Source: Noviherbaspirillum sedimenti (GTDB lineage: Bacteria > Pseudomonadota > Gammaproteobacteria > Burkholderiales > Burkholderiaceae_D). Taken from it: 64,000 bases of DNA. The position numbers were made by a program, and so were the translations under genes. Position 1 is the first letter of the stretch, and every line of letters starts with the position of its first letter. The notes beneath the pieces were generated by a model. The model was not told the origin of the DNA. It saw only the letters and a list, made by a program, of their open reading frames with translations, and ran no database searches. Shown here in pieces: positions 18,319 through 26,602 of the stretch. The stretch is taken from the NCBI RefSeq assembly GCF_003590835.1, contig NZ_QYUQ01000002.1, positions 4,402,001-4,466,000 of the forward strand, given 5' to 3'.

Positions 18319-19137
18319 ATGTCGAATGAAACGGACGATCTGGAAGCCTTGTTCGAAGCCGAATCGGTGCGCTACGGCCAGACAGCGGCGGCTGAACCTG
18401 CTTCCGCACCGGCCGTTGCACTGTTGCCGGCAGATGAGGGCGGGCTGGACCGCTATTACCAGGCAGTGTCCGGGCTGTATCTGCGCGGTGCCGATGACGT
18501 TGCTGCATCGGCTGCCGATTCCGCCGCTGGTGCGCACTCCGCCGACGCGGTCGATGCTTCGATGTACGAGCGCCTGGGCAGCATCGTGCGCCAGCTGCAT
18601 GATTCCCTGCGTTCGCTGGGCTACGACAAGTCGCTGGCCGAGGCCAATTCGCAAATTGCCGATGCACAGGACCGGCTTGCGCATATCGCCGCGCTGACCG
18701 AGCAATCGGCCGTGAAGGTGCTCAATACGCTCGAAGCAGCAATGCCGGCGCAGGAAGCCATGATCCGGCAGGGGCGCGAGATGGAAGAGCGCTGGGCACA
18801 GCTATTTGCCGGCAAGATCGGCATCGAGGAATTCAAGGTGCTTGCCGCCGATGCGCGCGCATTTTCCGCCAGCGTGGCCGCCGAGGGCGAGCGCGAAAAG
18901 GCGCGCCTGCTGGAAATCATGATGGCGCAGGACTTCCAGGACCTGACCGGCCAGATCATCAAGAAGGTCGTGGGCGTCACCCACGGCATCGAGCAAGACC
19001 TGGCCCGGCTGTTGCTGGACAATGCGCCGGCGCCGGTCAGGGAAAAGCATGTCGAGCTGATGGCGGGGCCTTCAACTCCGGGTGTGGCGCTGGTGCAGGG
19101 CGACGTCGACGACTTGCTGGCCGACCTCGGCTTTTAA
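18319..19137 (+). CDS. cheZ: Chemotaxis phosphatase CheZ
   Basis: A 272-residue protein of mostly helical and coiled-coil character. It has the CheZ active-site helix QDFQDLTGQII (Asp 208 and Gln 212 correspond to the catalytic pair that dephosphorylates CheY-P) and the C-terminal CheY-binding peptide DVDDLLADLGF. The N-terminal 75 residues are acidic and Ala-rich, longer than in E. coli. ATG 18319 has CGGAG upstream. It stands alone, with no che or fla genes in the window, and its last 4 bases overlap the end of the convergent HD gene. Confidence 0.93.
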   Translation: MSNETDDLEALFEAESVRYGQTAAAEPASAPAVALLPADEGGLDRYYQAVSGLYLRGADDVAASAADSAAGAHSADAVDASMYERLGSIVRQLHDSLRSLGYDKSLAEANSQIADAQDRLAHIAALTEQSAVKVLNTLEAAMPAQEAMIRQGREMEERWAQLFAGKIGIEEFKVLAADARAFSASVAAEGEREKARLLEIMMAQDFQDLTGQIIKKVVGVTHGIEQDLARLLLDNAPAPVREKHVELMAGPSTPGVALVQGDVDDLLADLGF

Positions 19138-20081
19138 TTGCCGGGTGTCCCCGGCGCCAGTACCGGTTCGGGCTGACGCCGCAGCAATTCATGCAGGCGG
19201 CCTTCGTCCAGCACCTGCTGCAGATATCCCATGTTGCGTTCGATCGCCTCGATGTAAGGATTGGCGCCGCCGAACAGCGGTTCCACGAAACGGTAGCTGG
19301 CCCGGAAATCGGCATCGAGGCGTTTTTTTACCATGCCGGCGTAAAACGCCGGCGTCTTGCTCAGCAAATCCCAGCTTGAGTCGTATAACACCTCGATGCT
19401 GCCATCGGCATGGCGCCGTTTGGTGAGGCCGCCCAGTTCGAATTCCTCGTACAGGTAGTCACGGCATTTTTCCAGGTACACGCGGTCGGCCATTTGCGCG
19501 ATGAGGTCGGCCGTGCCGATCAGGTGCCCCAGGCGCTGGTCGAGCGGGTCGTCCAGGCGGATCTGCTCCAGCGGGATTTCATAGCCCGTGAAATGGATCA
19601 GCTTGACGGCGCGGCGCGCCCAGTCGCCATGTCCTTCCTGTGTCAGGAAATGGCTGAGCAGGCGTCCACCGCGCGCGACATGGTGCAAGGTGTACTGGGC
19701 GCCATGCCAGCAGCGGCGGTCCTGGCGGCGCCGGATATAGCCGGCATCGTGAAACAGTGCGACGATGACGCCAAGCGCGAGCCGGCCGGCGCCCAGACGC
19801 CCGGAAGATGCATGCGCGCATTCATGGCCGGCCTGCATGCGCGCGCATGCCAGCGTCACATCGAGCGCGTGCTGCATGTCGTGGTAGAGCGTTTCGCAAC
19901 CGTGGTAACCGGGCAGGGTGCCGGCATACAGGCTGGAGAAGACCTCGAACGCGCGGCTGATCAGACTGCGGTCGATTGCTGCATCTTCCTTGCCCAGCAA
20001 TTCGCACACCGCGTTGCAGACCGCAGGGGGATCGGTCAGGTCGATGGTATGCGTGACATCCAGATGGTCGAACTCTTGCAT
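19134..20081 (-). CDS. HD-domain protein with a cyclic-nucleotide phosphodiesterase-like motif
   Basis: A 315-residue soluble protein. YHDMQHALDV (His 67 and His 71, Asp 74) resembles the PDEase signature YHNxxHAxDV, and FHDAGY (His 111, Asp 112) supplies the HD metal pair; a further His lies in the LIHFTGYE region. It is therefore a predicted metal-dependent phosphohydrolase, perhaps a 3',5'-cyclic nucleotide phosphodiesterase. Start 20081 is preferred over Met at 20126 because GAGGAG lies 9 bases upstream. The gene converges on cheZ and the two coding regions share 4 bases (19134-19137). Confidence 0.8.
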   Translation of the reverse strand: MQEFDHLDVTHTIDLTDPPAVCNAVCELLGKEDAAIDRSLISRAFEVFSSLYAGTLPGYHGCETLYHDMQHALDVTLACARMQAGHECAHASSGRLGAGRLALGVIVALFHDAGYIRRRQDRRCWHGAQYTLHHVARGGRLLSHFLTQEGHGDWARRAVKLIHFTGYEIPLEQIRLDDPLDQRLGHLIGTADLIAQMADRVYLEKCRDYLYEEFELGGLTKRRHADGSIEVLYDSSWDLLSKTPAFYAGMVKKRLDADFRASYRFVEPLFGGANPYIEAIERNMGYLQQVLDEGRLHELLRRQPEPVLAPGTPGN

Positions 20082-20223
20082 GGCCGCGTTCTCCTCGCGT
20101 TGCTTCGGATACATTGTCCGTCGCATTGTTGCTATGTCAATGTTGCATTTTAAAATTTTATAATTAATGCAACTTATTGGCCATTATGCCAGCATTTTGT
20201 TCGATTAACGAGAGGCATCGCTT

Positions 20224-20847
20224 TCAGTCAAAACCGCGATAATCCGCGTTTTTGAAGCTGGGAAGTTGCCACCTGTAATGAATTGCCAGCATGCGGAACA
20301 ACACGCCGCCGGCCAGCGCCGCCACCGAAGCGGTGCCGGCGCCAATGCCGAGTTGAAGCATCGCCACATAGGCAGCACCGGCTGCCAGGGACACCATGGC
20401 GTAGATTTCCTTTTGCAGCACCAAGGGCATCTGGTGGCATAACAAATCGCGCAACAAGCCGCCAAAGACCCCGGTCACCATGCCGGCAATGATGGCAATA
20501 CTGAAATGGAGGCCGCCCGCCAGGCCGATATTGCAGCCGATGATCGTGAATGCCACCAGGCCCAGTCCATCGACCACTAGGAACAGATAGCGCAAATGGT
20601 GCAAATGACGCACGGTGAAGGTCGTCGCGATTGCAGCCAGGGTGGTGTACAAAAGATATTCCGGATGCTTCACCCAGCCGATCGGATAATGGTTGAGCAG
20701 GATATCGCGGATGGTGCCGCCGCCGAGCGCCGTGATGGTGCCGATCAGGCAAATGCCGAAGAGGTCCATGCCGCGGCGCATGGCCATGATGGCGCCGGAC
20801 ATTGCCTCCGCAATGATGGCAATGAGGTAAATTGTGGTGAGTAACAT
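20224..20847 (-). CDS. TRIC-type cation channel family membrane protein (UPF0126)
   Basis: A 207-residue protein with about 7 transmembrane segments arranged as two related halves. The diagnostic motifs are GTITALGGGTIRDILL in the first half and GMVTGVFGGLLRDLL in the second, the paired GGGxxRD/GGxxRD elements of the bacterial TRIC/UPF0126 (YadS, YicG) family. Structures of prokaryotic TRIC proteins show trimeric cation channels; this member's ion is not known. It is upstream of and parallel to the HD gene, with a 142-base AT-rich gap (20082-20223) that shows no clear element. Confidence 0.9.
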   Translation of the reverse strand: MLLTTIYLIAIIAEAMSGAIMAMRRGMDLFGICLIGTITALGGGTIRDILLNHYPIGWVKHPEYLLYTTLAAIATTFTVRHLHHLRYLFLVVDGLGLVAFTIIGCNIGLAGGLHFSIAIIAGMVTGVFGGLLRDLLCHQMPLVLQKEIYAMVSLAAGAAYVAMLQLGIGAGTASVAALAGGVLFRMLAIHYRWQLPSFKNADYRGFD

Positions 20848-21026
20848 CTGTTCAGTATTCTTGTTGCACCCGGTATTTTCTCACCAACAGCAGATGATCG
20901 TCTGCGCAAAGTGGAATTTGACGGCTGCAGGCTTAGGCCAGTGCCACTGAGGGGGCGGCTGGCCGGCCTGGAATTACGCTACTGAACAGTGCTGCAGTGG
21001 CATGCGCGAAGGCACGCCTGAAAAAA

Positions 21027-21341
21027 TCAGGGCGCCAGCGCGCCACTGTGACGGCGGCTCCATTGACGCAGCTTGCCAACGCCGATCGCCACGGCGGCGC
21101 CTGCTGCGGCAACCAGCGCGAATACGCCCGTCAGCATGGCAAGCATGACTACTGCGAGCGTCGTGAAAAGCGCCGCGCCAAGAATTTTCCAGCGCCACCA
21201 GGGACCCATCGCGGCCCGCAAAAACTGTTTCATGCCTGGTGCTGCGCCGGCCTGGCTTTGTGCGCCAGCTTGCGAGCGCCATTGCGATCCCGCCGCCGAA
21301 CTTGCTTCATCGACCAGTTCCCACTCTGTTTTTTCCTGCAT
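21027..21341 (-). CDS. Small hypothetical membrane protein
   Basis: Not recognised. A 104-residue protein with an acidic N-terminal head (MQEKTEWELVDEA), a Gln/Ala/Ser-rich middle and one long hydrophobic region (residues about 50-85, probably two close membrane segments), ending in a basic tail. Start 21341 is supported by GGAAGGAG 6 bases upstream. It lies downstream of the class A PBP gene on the same strand, after a 197-base gap (21342-21538) that shows only AT-rich sequence. Confidence 0.65.
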   Translation of the reverse strand: MQEKTEWELVDEASSAAGSQWRSQAGAQSQAGAAPGMKQFLRAAMGPWWRWKILGAALFTTLAVVMLAMLTGVFALVAAAGAAVAIGVGKLRQWSRRHSGALAP

Positions 21342-21538
21342 GCTGTACTCCTTCCTAAAAATGCGTGGATATCCCGGACAGTCTGGCTGGAGCATTTACG
21401 TTGCCTGCCGCCGCCGGGGGTATCGCAGCGAAACTCCATGATAAAGGCATTTACCATCAATTAAAATAGGAATTAATAGATGAATTTGTTCTGAAAAACA
21501 GAGGATTTGCCTACTCTTGCCGGGCTTGCGCCAAACGG

Positions 21539-24160
21539 CTACCGGCCATCTCTCGGCGCTTCCGTGACTTCCGCCGGGCGCGGCTGGCCGCCCGCCTGAT
21601 CATTGCGCGTACCGCCCTGGAGTTCAATTTCGCGACGCACGCTTTCCAGGGCCTTGACCGGCTCTTCGATGGCTTTTTCGAATCGGCGCTGCTCGCGTTC
21701 AATGATTTGCGCGACATCGCGCGCCTGGGTGATGATGCGCTCGACTTCATCGAGCGGCGCCTCGGGCGCGGGTTCTTCTTCCGGTTCGACGGGCGATGGC
21801 GGCGCAGGCTGGGGCTTTTTCCGCCCCAGCAGGTCATCGATCTGTTGGAGCAGCGGGGCGAACATGCTGTCCTGCGGTTGCGGGAATTGCACGCGGCCGT
21901 CGACCATGTGCCCGTTCAAGGCCTGGCGGAAAAAGTCGCCCACCACCAGCAGGGCATTGTGGCCGCCCTGGCCCCAGTAATCGCTGCGCATGGTCACCCG
22001 CGCATCGTTGAAACCGACCCAGGAGCCGGTCACCAGGCGCGGGTGCATCAGGATGAACCAGCCATCGGTGTTGTTTTGCGTGGTGCCGGTCTTGCCGGCG
22101 ACGTCGGCGACGATGCCAAAGCGCGAGATCAGCCCGCGGCCGGTGCCTTGCCGGACGGCGCCGCGCAGCATGTCGATCAATTCCTCGGCAGTTTCACTGG
22201 ACATGGCGCGCTTGCTCTTGCTGGTGAAGCTGGCGAGCTGCCGCCCCTGCTTGTCCTCGATGCTGGCGACGAAGACCGGTTTGCGGTACTCGCCGCTGGC
22301 GGCGATGGTGCCGTAGGCGGAGACCATTTCCATCAGGCTGACCGGGCTGACGCCAAGCGCCAGCGCGGGCACAGCATCCAGCTCGCTTTGCTGGATGCCC
22401 ATTTTGCGTGCCAGCGAGATGGTCCGGCGCGGGCCGACTTCCTGCATGACTTGCGCAGTGATGGTGTTCTTGGAATAGACGAGGCCTTCGCGCACCGTCA
22501 TCATGCGACCGCTCGGCGCCGACATGTCCGTCGGGCGCCATACCGTGCCGTCGTCCATGGCGATTTCGATTGCCGTATCGGCGAAACGCCGGTCCGACGG
22601 CATGCCGTCTTCCAGCGCCGCGCCATAGACAAACGGCTTGAAGGTGGAGCCGGGCTGGCGCCGTGCCTGCGCCACGTGGTCGAACTGGTCGCTGCCGTAG
22701 TCGCGGCTGCCGACCCAGGCCCTGACTTCGCCGGTGGCCGGATCCATCGCCACCAGTCCAGCCTGCAGGCGGGTCTTGTCGGCGCGCAGGCGCTCCATGA
22801 AGGCGGCGTCGCGCTTGAGTTGCGCCAGCACGGCCTGCGGCGCTGCACCGGCTTCGACCGCATTGCGGTAAGCGCCGGTTTCGCGGATGAAGGCGTCGGC
22901 CAGGTCGTTCTTGCTGGCCCAGAAATGGCCAAAGGGCTTCACGTGCCGCTGCATGCCGAGGTAAGTGGCGGGGCTGGAGGAAATCAGACGCGCCGAGGGT
23001 GAGGCCCATTCGACGTCGGCTACCGCCTGCAATCCGGCCAGCTGGCGCTGCACTGCCTGGTTGGCGGCCGCCTGCAGGCGTGAATCGATGGTGGTGCGAA
23101 TCACCAGGCCATCGGCGTAGATGTTGTAGTCGTTCTGGTCGGCCCAGTCGATCAGCCATTTGCGCGCGTGTTCGGCAAAATGCGGCGCCATGCCTTGCGG
23201 CTCCTGCTGGCGTTCGAAGTCCAGCCGCAGCGGGCGCTTTTTCAGGCTGTCGAACTCGGCCTGGGTAAGCACGCCGCGCTTGAACATTTGCGACAGCACC
23301 ACATTGCGCCGCCGCTGTGCACGTTCCGGATTAAGCACAGGATTGTAGTAGCTGGTGCCCTTGAGCATGCCAATCAGGGTGGCGCTTTCCTGCACGTTCA
23401 GCCTGGCTGCCGGCTTGTCGAAATAGGTGCGCGCGCCCATTTCGATGCCAAAGGCGTTGTACAGGAAGGGCATGGTGTTCAGGTAGGTCACCAGGATTTC
23501 CTGCTTGGTGTAGGTGAGCTCGATCTTGAGCGCCGTGATCAATTCCTTGATCTTGCGGGTGATTGAGCGTTGCCGTCCGATTTCTTCCGGGTAGAGGTTG
23601 CGCGCCAGTTGCTGGGTCAGGGTGGAGCCGCCCTGCGGGTCGCCCTGCAAGGTGTGGAAGATGCTCGATGCCGTGCGCTTGAAATCGATGCCGTGATGTT
23701 CGTAGAAACGGTGGTCTTCGGTGGCGATCAGCGCCTTGATGACATGTGGCGAAATTTCCTTGAGCTCGACCCATTCGCGGTTGTTGCGGCTGAAGCTGGC
23801 CAGCTGCTTGCCATCGGACGACAGCAGGATGGCAGGCTGGTCCACCTTGGCCTTGCGCAGATCGGCGATCCCGGGCGTGAAGGGGATCAGCACGAGAGCG
23901 TAGGTAAACAGCAACACCAGCACAACCAGGACGAGCGATCCCAGTCCCTTGAAAAGGAAGCTTATCCTTGCGCCAGCTGGCAGGGAGGCGTCCATGCCAG
24001 CCTTGAAGTAGCCGAAAATGTGCAGATAAAGGCGTTTGAGCTGCGCAATGCGCTTGCGCCAGTTGAGACGTTTGAACCAGTTGTGATGCTCGCGATTTGC
24101 TTCCAATGTGATATCCCGTACTGAATTAGGCGGGCGCGGGCAAGGTGCGCGCCGGGCCAT
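21539..24160 (-). CDS. Bifunctional class A penicillin-binding protein (PBP1A type)
   Basis: An 873-residue peptidoglycan synthase. After a basic cytoplasmic part (1-70) there is one membrane segment (about 74-95). A GT51 glycosyltransferase domain follows, with catalytic Glu 148 in ATEDHRFYEHHG and the GGSTLTQQLARNLY motif. The transpeptidase domain has STFK (505-508), SKN (563-565) and KTGT (690-693). The last 100 residues are a Pro/Glu-rich then helical tail. The domain between GT51 and SxxK is unusually long (about 355-490). The start at 24160 has no clear ribosome-binding site; a later start could apply. The exact name mrcA is not assigned because several PBP1 paralogues exist in Burkholderiales. 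Confidence 0.93.
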   Translation of the reverse strand: MARRAPCPRPPNSVRDITLEANREHHNWFKRLNWRKRIAQLKRLYLHIFGYFKAGMDASLPAGARISFLFKGLGSLVLVVLVLLFTYALVLIPFTPGIADLRKAKVDQPAILLSSDGKQLASFSRNNREWVELKEISPHVIKALIATEDHRFYEHHGIDFKRTASSIFHTLQGDPQGGSTLTQQLARNLYPEEIGRQRSITRKIKELITALKIELTYTKQEILVTYLNTMPFLYNAFGIEMGARTYFDKPAARLNVQESATLIGMLKGTSYYNPVLNPERAQRRRNVVLSQMFKRGVLTQAEFDSLKKRPLRLDFERQQEPQGMAPHFAEHARKWLIDWADQNDYNIYADGLVIRTTIDSRLQAAANQAVQRQLAGLQAVADVEWASPSARLISSSPATYLGMQRHVKPFGHFWASKNDLADAFIRETGAYRNAVEAGAAPQAVLAQLKRDAAFMERLRADKTRLQAGLVAMDPATGEVRAWVGSRDYGSDQFDHVAQARRQPGSTFKPFVYGAALEDGMPSDRRFADTAIEIAMDDGTVWRPTDMSAPSGRMMTVREGLVYSKNTITAQVMQEVGPRRTISLARKMGIQQSELDAVPALALGVSPVSLMEMVSAYGTIAASGEYRKPVFVASIEDKQGRQLASFTSKSKRAMSSETAEELIDMLRGAVRQGTGRGLISRFGIVADVAGKTGTTQNNTDGWFILMHPRLVTGSWVGFNDARVTMRSDYWGQGGHNALLVVGDFFRQALNGHMVDGRVQFPQPQDSMFAPLLQQIDDLLGRKKPQPAPPSPVEPEEEPAPEAPLDEVERIITQARDVAQIIEREQRRFEKAIEEPVKALESVRREIELQGGTRNDQAGGQPRPAEVTEAPRDGR

Positions 24161-24320
24161 ATTGTACGGTTTGTCGCATGGACGCGACAGATATGCTGCG
24201 AATTGCGGCTGATTGGAAAAAATGCAGCGGGTTTTTCAATCCTGATATTTCATTCCTGGCGCGCTTACCTAGAATGAAAAAATTGAAGAAACTGAAAAAA
24301 ACAATTCAAGGGAGCTTACG

Positions 24321-24581
24321 ATGGAAAAAGAAGATGCAATCGTGCTGATGCGTCAGCTGAGCGACCGCCTGACCCATACCTGGGCGCTGGAGGATCTGGT
24401 CTCGCCGTTCGCCGAATTCATGGCGCACATGGAATCCAGGGTTTCGGAAGAGGAGTTTGCTTTTCTTGGCACCATCGGTGCGATGATTTACCAGCGCGGT
24501 TCGAGTCAGTACGATGCCAGCGTGCAGGCAGACCAGTTACTGCGCAAATTGCAGCGCGGTTCGGAAATCGACGAGACGTGA
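24321..24581 (+). CDS. Hypothetical protein, 86 residues
   Basis: Not recognised. A short acidic, probably helical, soluble protein (MEKEDAIVLMRQLSDRLTHT at the start) with a FLGTIGAMIYQRG segment in the middle. It has no signal peptide and no Cys. GGGAG stands 8 bases before the ATG and a 160-base AT-rich region precedes it, so it is likely expressed alone. It is divergent from the PBP gene and convergent with the first small HTH gene. Confidence 0.6.
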   Translation: MEKEDAIVLMRQLSDRLTHTWALEDLVSPFAEFMAHMESRVSEEEFAFLGTIGAMIYQRGSSQYDASVQADQLLRKLQRGSEIDET

Positions 24582-24606
24582 ACCTGTCGTAACGATCCTT
24601 CAGGAG

Positions 24607-24622
24607 CCGTTGCTGGCAACGG
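24607..24622. terminator. Short hairpin between convergent genes
   Basis: CCGTTG and CAACGG form a 6-bp stem around CTGG in the 90-base gap between the 86-residue gene and the first HTH gene. There is no T-run, so any termination would not be a typical intrinsic event. Confidence 0.25.
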
Positions 24623-24671
24623 ACCTTGCAATGTCAGGCCGGGCAAATTCAAGGAAATGCCGGGCTGTTGC

Positions 24672-24977
24672 TTACTCGCCTTCGCCTTCGGATTGCTTGG
24701 GCTTGAACTGTTCCGGGCTGATGCGGAATTTTTCGCGACGATCACCCATCAACAGGCGCAGTTCCCTGATGCTCAGGTCGCTGACTTCATGCATGCGGAT
24801 CAGCAGCGACGCGCCCACCGGCAAACGACGATGGCGGATCTTGCTGATAACAGGGGGTGCCACTTCCAGCGCGCGCGATAGCGCGGCGTCGTTTTTCAAT
24901 CCCAGCTTCTCGATCAGAGAATCCAGCAGGTTATTGGGATCGTATTCGGGCCGATTTAACAGTGGGTTGCTGTCCAT
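24672..24977 (-). CDS. Small HTH-type DNA-binding protein, paralogue 1
   Basis: A 101-residue protein with a helical core that reads like a Cro/XRE-type helix-turn-helix: LGLKNDAALSRALEVAPPVISKIRHRRLP, in which DAALSRAL is helix 2, VAPPVISKIRH the turn and recognition helix. The C-terminal part carries LSIRELRLLMGDRREKF. Start 24977 is preferred to 24983, because AAGG is suitably spaced only for it. It is 50-60% similar by eye to the HTH gene at 25379-25666. The leader contains an ATTAATTA-rich tract (about 24989-25014), a possible binding region. Confidence 0.7.
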   Translation of the reverse strand: MDSNPLLNRPEYDPNNLLDSLIEKLGLKNDAALSRALEVAPPVISKIRHRRLPVGASLLIRMHEVSDLSIRELRLLMGDRREKFRISPEQFKPKQSEGEGE

Positions 24978-24988
24978 AATCATCCTTG

Positions 24989-25014
24989 TAATTAATTTAA
25001 TTAATTAATTTTAT
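24989..25014. repeat. TTAATTAA-rich phased AT tract
   Basis: Repeated TTAATTAA units directly upstream of HTH paralogue 1. The units are self-complementary and lie next to the promoter region of that gene, so they could serve as an autoregulatory operator or as an UP-like element. This is a base-composition observation only. Confidence 0.4.
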
Positions 25015-25047
25015 TACAGGTTAGGGTCAAAAGCATAATATTGATTT

Positions 25048-25077
25048 TTGACACTATTGTACTTCGGAATCTATTGC
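25048..25077 (+). promoter_or_regulatory. Sigma-70 type promoter of a candidate small RNA
   Basis: TTGACA (25048-25053) is a perfect -35 hexamer; TATTGC (25072-25077) is a weaker -10 after an 18-base spacer. No convincing ORF follows, but a strong + strand terminator lies 250 bases downstream. Confidence 0.4.
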
Positions 25078-25083
25078 GATGCA

Positions 25084-25355
25084 GAATGACTATGTCACGG
25101 AACTGTAATACTATTCGCTCGCAGTTACAAAAATCCAAATCCGGAGAGGGTGGGAGACAGTGGCCGCAGCGAGAGGATTCTCGCTGCGTGCTACACAAAC
25201 GCAGACGAGTTCTGCATGGTATTCATTTTGTGAATGTCAGTTATCGAAAAAATAAAGCAGACTTGGGGTCAGGATGTCAGTAAAGTTACACCTGTCTCCT
25301 CCAAGTCTCTATGAATTGGATTTAGCCCGCTCCGCAAGGAGGCGGGCTTTTTTTT
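25084..25355 (+). ncRNA. Candidate small RNA of about 270 nt
   Basis: The 401-base gap 24978-25378 lies between two minus-strand HTH genes, yet it contains a + strand promoter and a textbook intrinsic terminator. The only open frame inside (about 80 codons from a TTG) has no ribosome-binding site and no family resemblance. A non-coding transcript starting near 25084 is therefore a reasonable reading. No known RNA family was recognised. Confidence 0.35.
25324..25355 (+). terminator. Strong intrinsic terminator
   Basis: AGCCCGC pairs with GCGGGCT, then one bulged G, then TCC with GGA around a GCAA tetraloop, followed by 8 T (25348-25355). The T-run is only on the + strand side, so it ends rightward transcription although no + strand gene ends here. 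Confidence 0.85.
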
Positions 25356-25378
25356 GCTTTTTTTCTCCTGATGAGGGG

Positions 25379-25666
25379 CTAGCGTTTGCAATATGAGCGG
25401 CGAATCGCGTACGCGGGACGCCAGGTGGCACGGCGGTCACCCAGGAAAAGGCGCAGTTCCCGCATGCTGAGGCCGCTGGCTTCCTGCATCCATAACAGCA
25501 TCGAGGCGGCGACTGGCAGATGTCCGTGCCGAATGGAAAAAATCACCTGGTTTGCCACGTTTAACCGGCGCGATAACGCAGTATCGTTGTCGAGATGAAG
25601 ATGATGCAATAACGCATCAAGCAAGCGGGCGGGATCGTAGCTTGCGTTGGTATTTCTTTTGTTCAT
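25379..25666 (-). CDS. Small HTH-type DNA-binding protein, paralogue 2
   Basis: A 95-residue protein clearly related to the product of 24672-24977. Shared segments include DP-x-x-LLD, DTALSRRLNVANQVIFSIRHG and LSMRELRLFLGDRR. The open frame continues upstream of Met 25666 by 99 codons, but these show no homology to the paralogue and overlap the zinc-ribbon gene in another frame, so the start is placed here. Differences in the predicted recognition helix (ANQVIFSIRHG versus APPVISKIRHR) suggest altered DNA specificity. The function of this small family is unknown. Confidence 0.65.
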   Translation of the reverse strand: MNKRNTNASYDPARLLDALLHHLHLDNDTALSRRLNVANQVIFSIRHGHLPVAASMLLWMQEASGLSMRELRLFLGDRRATWRPAYAIRRSYCKR

Positions 25667-25743
25667 TGCCTTGTCATTCCTTTCAAGCGGATACGAATCC
25701 CTATTGATTTGGCCTCGCGCTTGAAGTTCCATTGGCAAGAAAC

Positions 25744-26016
25744 TTATGGCGGGTTGGCGCCGTGCCTGCGATCCCGCCAGCGGCGCAGCCATGCTGGTAA
25801 CTGGATGATCCAGGAAGGCAGGCTGGCGACCATGGCTTCGGTATTGTCGACGGTTTGGCGGAACTGCATGCGTTCTGCTGTATGTTCCTTGCCACAGGCG
25901 GCACATGCCAGCCTGGCATCCGAATAGAGTCGCGCCAGCGTTTCCTTGCGCTGCGCGCCGCAATGTTCGCAGCGGGTGGCGATCAGGATATCGGGCTTGA
26001 AGTAGTGTAGTGGCAT
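25744..26016 (-). CDS. Small zinc-ribbon-like protein
   Basis: A 90-residue protein with two CxxC pairs, CEHC (16-19) and CAAC (38-41), spaced like a zinc ribbon. The C-terminal half (SLPSWIIQLPAWLRRWRDRR) is amphipathic and basic and could contact membrane or nucleic acid. GGAG stands 8 bases before the ATG. It lies 77 bases upstream of HTH paralogue 2 on the same strand. No known family was recognised beyond the metal-binding pattern. Confidence 0.6.
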   Translation of the reverse strand: MPLHYFKPDILIATRCEHCGAQRKETLARLYSDARLACAACGKEHTAERMQFRQTVDNTEAMVASLPSWIIQLPAWLRRWRDRRHGANPP

Positions 26017-26138
26017 GCGAATATCTCCGGACAGGAGTGGAACTTTAAAAATTCTACAAAATTTGCCAATTTTGCCGTTCGCTTTGCATCAAGGTGTGCT
26101 TTGCCCGGTGCGGTGCGGCGGCGCCGGATCGCTTGACT

Positions 26139-26450
26139 TTAATTGGTTGGCAAGATATTCACATGCGGCAAGCGGCGCACGCAGTCCAGTTCATTTCCTT
26201 CGGGATCTTTCTCCGCCAGCGCGTGCACCCAGCCAAGCACTTCGTCGGCGCTCACGACCCCGCTGATCAGGCTGGTTCGCAGGCGAAAGTAGGCTTCAAG
26301 TATCAGCGGATCGATTGCGATGTCGGGATCGATATCCGTTGACAGTGCAATCAGACTTTCGATATTGGCCAGTTCATTAACCAGGATTTCGCGCAATGCG
26401 CTTACGCCAGAAACGGCATCGTCTGTATGCCGTACACGCATCTTTTCCAT
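26139..26450 (-). CDS. Hypothetical protein, 103 residues
   Basis: Not recognised. A short acidic soluble protein, rich in Ile, Leu and Asp (LANIESLIALSTDIDPDIAID), probably all-helical. It has no signal peptide. GAGG stands 8 bases before the ATG. It precedes the zinc-ribbon gene on the same strand by 122 bases; the two gaps around it (26017-26138 and 26451-26602) show no clear promoter or hairpin. Confidence 0.55.
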   Translation of the reverse strand: MEKMRVRHTDDAVSGVSALREILVNELANIESLIALSTDIDPDIAIDPLILEAYFRLRTSLISGVVSADEVLGWVHALAEKDPEGNELDCVRRLPHVNILPTN

Positions 26451-26602
26451 TTGCTTGCCTCTTTATTTGCTGGCTTTCGGGAAGCCGCTTGCCAGGTGGC
26501 GGATTTCTCATGAGAGCAAGCAAAGCATGTGCCCGGGGATATGCGTCGAGGCAGCAATAATACGTGGCTGGATTGGGCAGCAACGGGTGCCGGCAGCAAA
26601 GC

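Noticed and set aside
21707..23002. A 431-codon plus-strand open frame opposite the class A PBP
   Set aside because: The PBP on the minus strand has complete SxxK, SxN and KTG motifs; the opposite frame has none.
25041..25283. An 80-codon TTG-start frame in the candidate small RNA region
   Set aside because: No ribosome-binding site and a basic, irregular product; non-coding transcription is the better reading.
26508..26530. A short match to 63893-63912 (TGAGAGCAAGCAA region), possibly a repeat
   Set aside because: An exact match of about 14 bases is expected by chance in 64 kb, and the flanks do not align.
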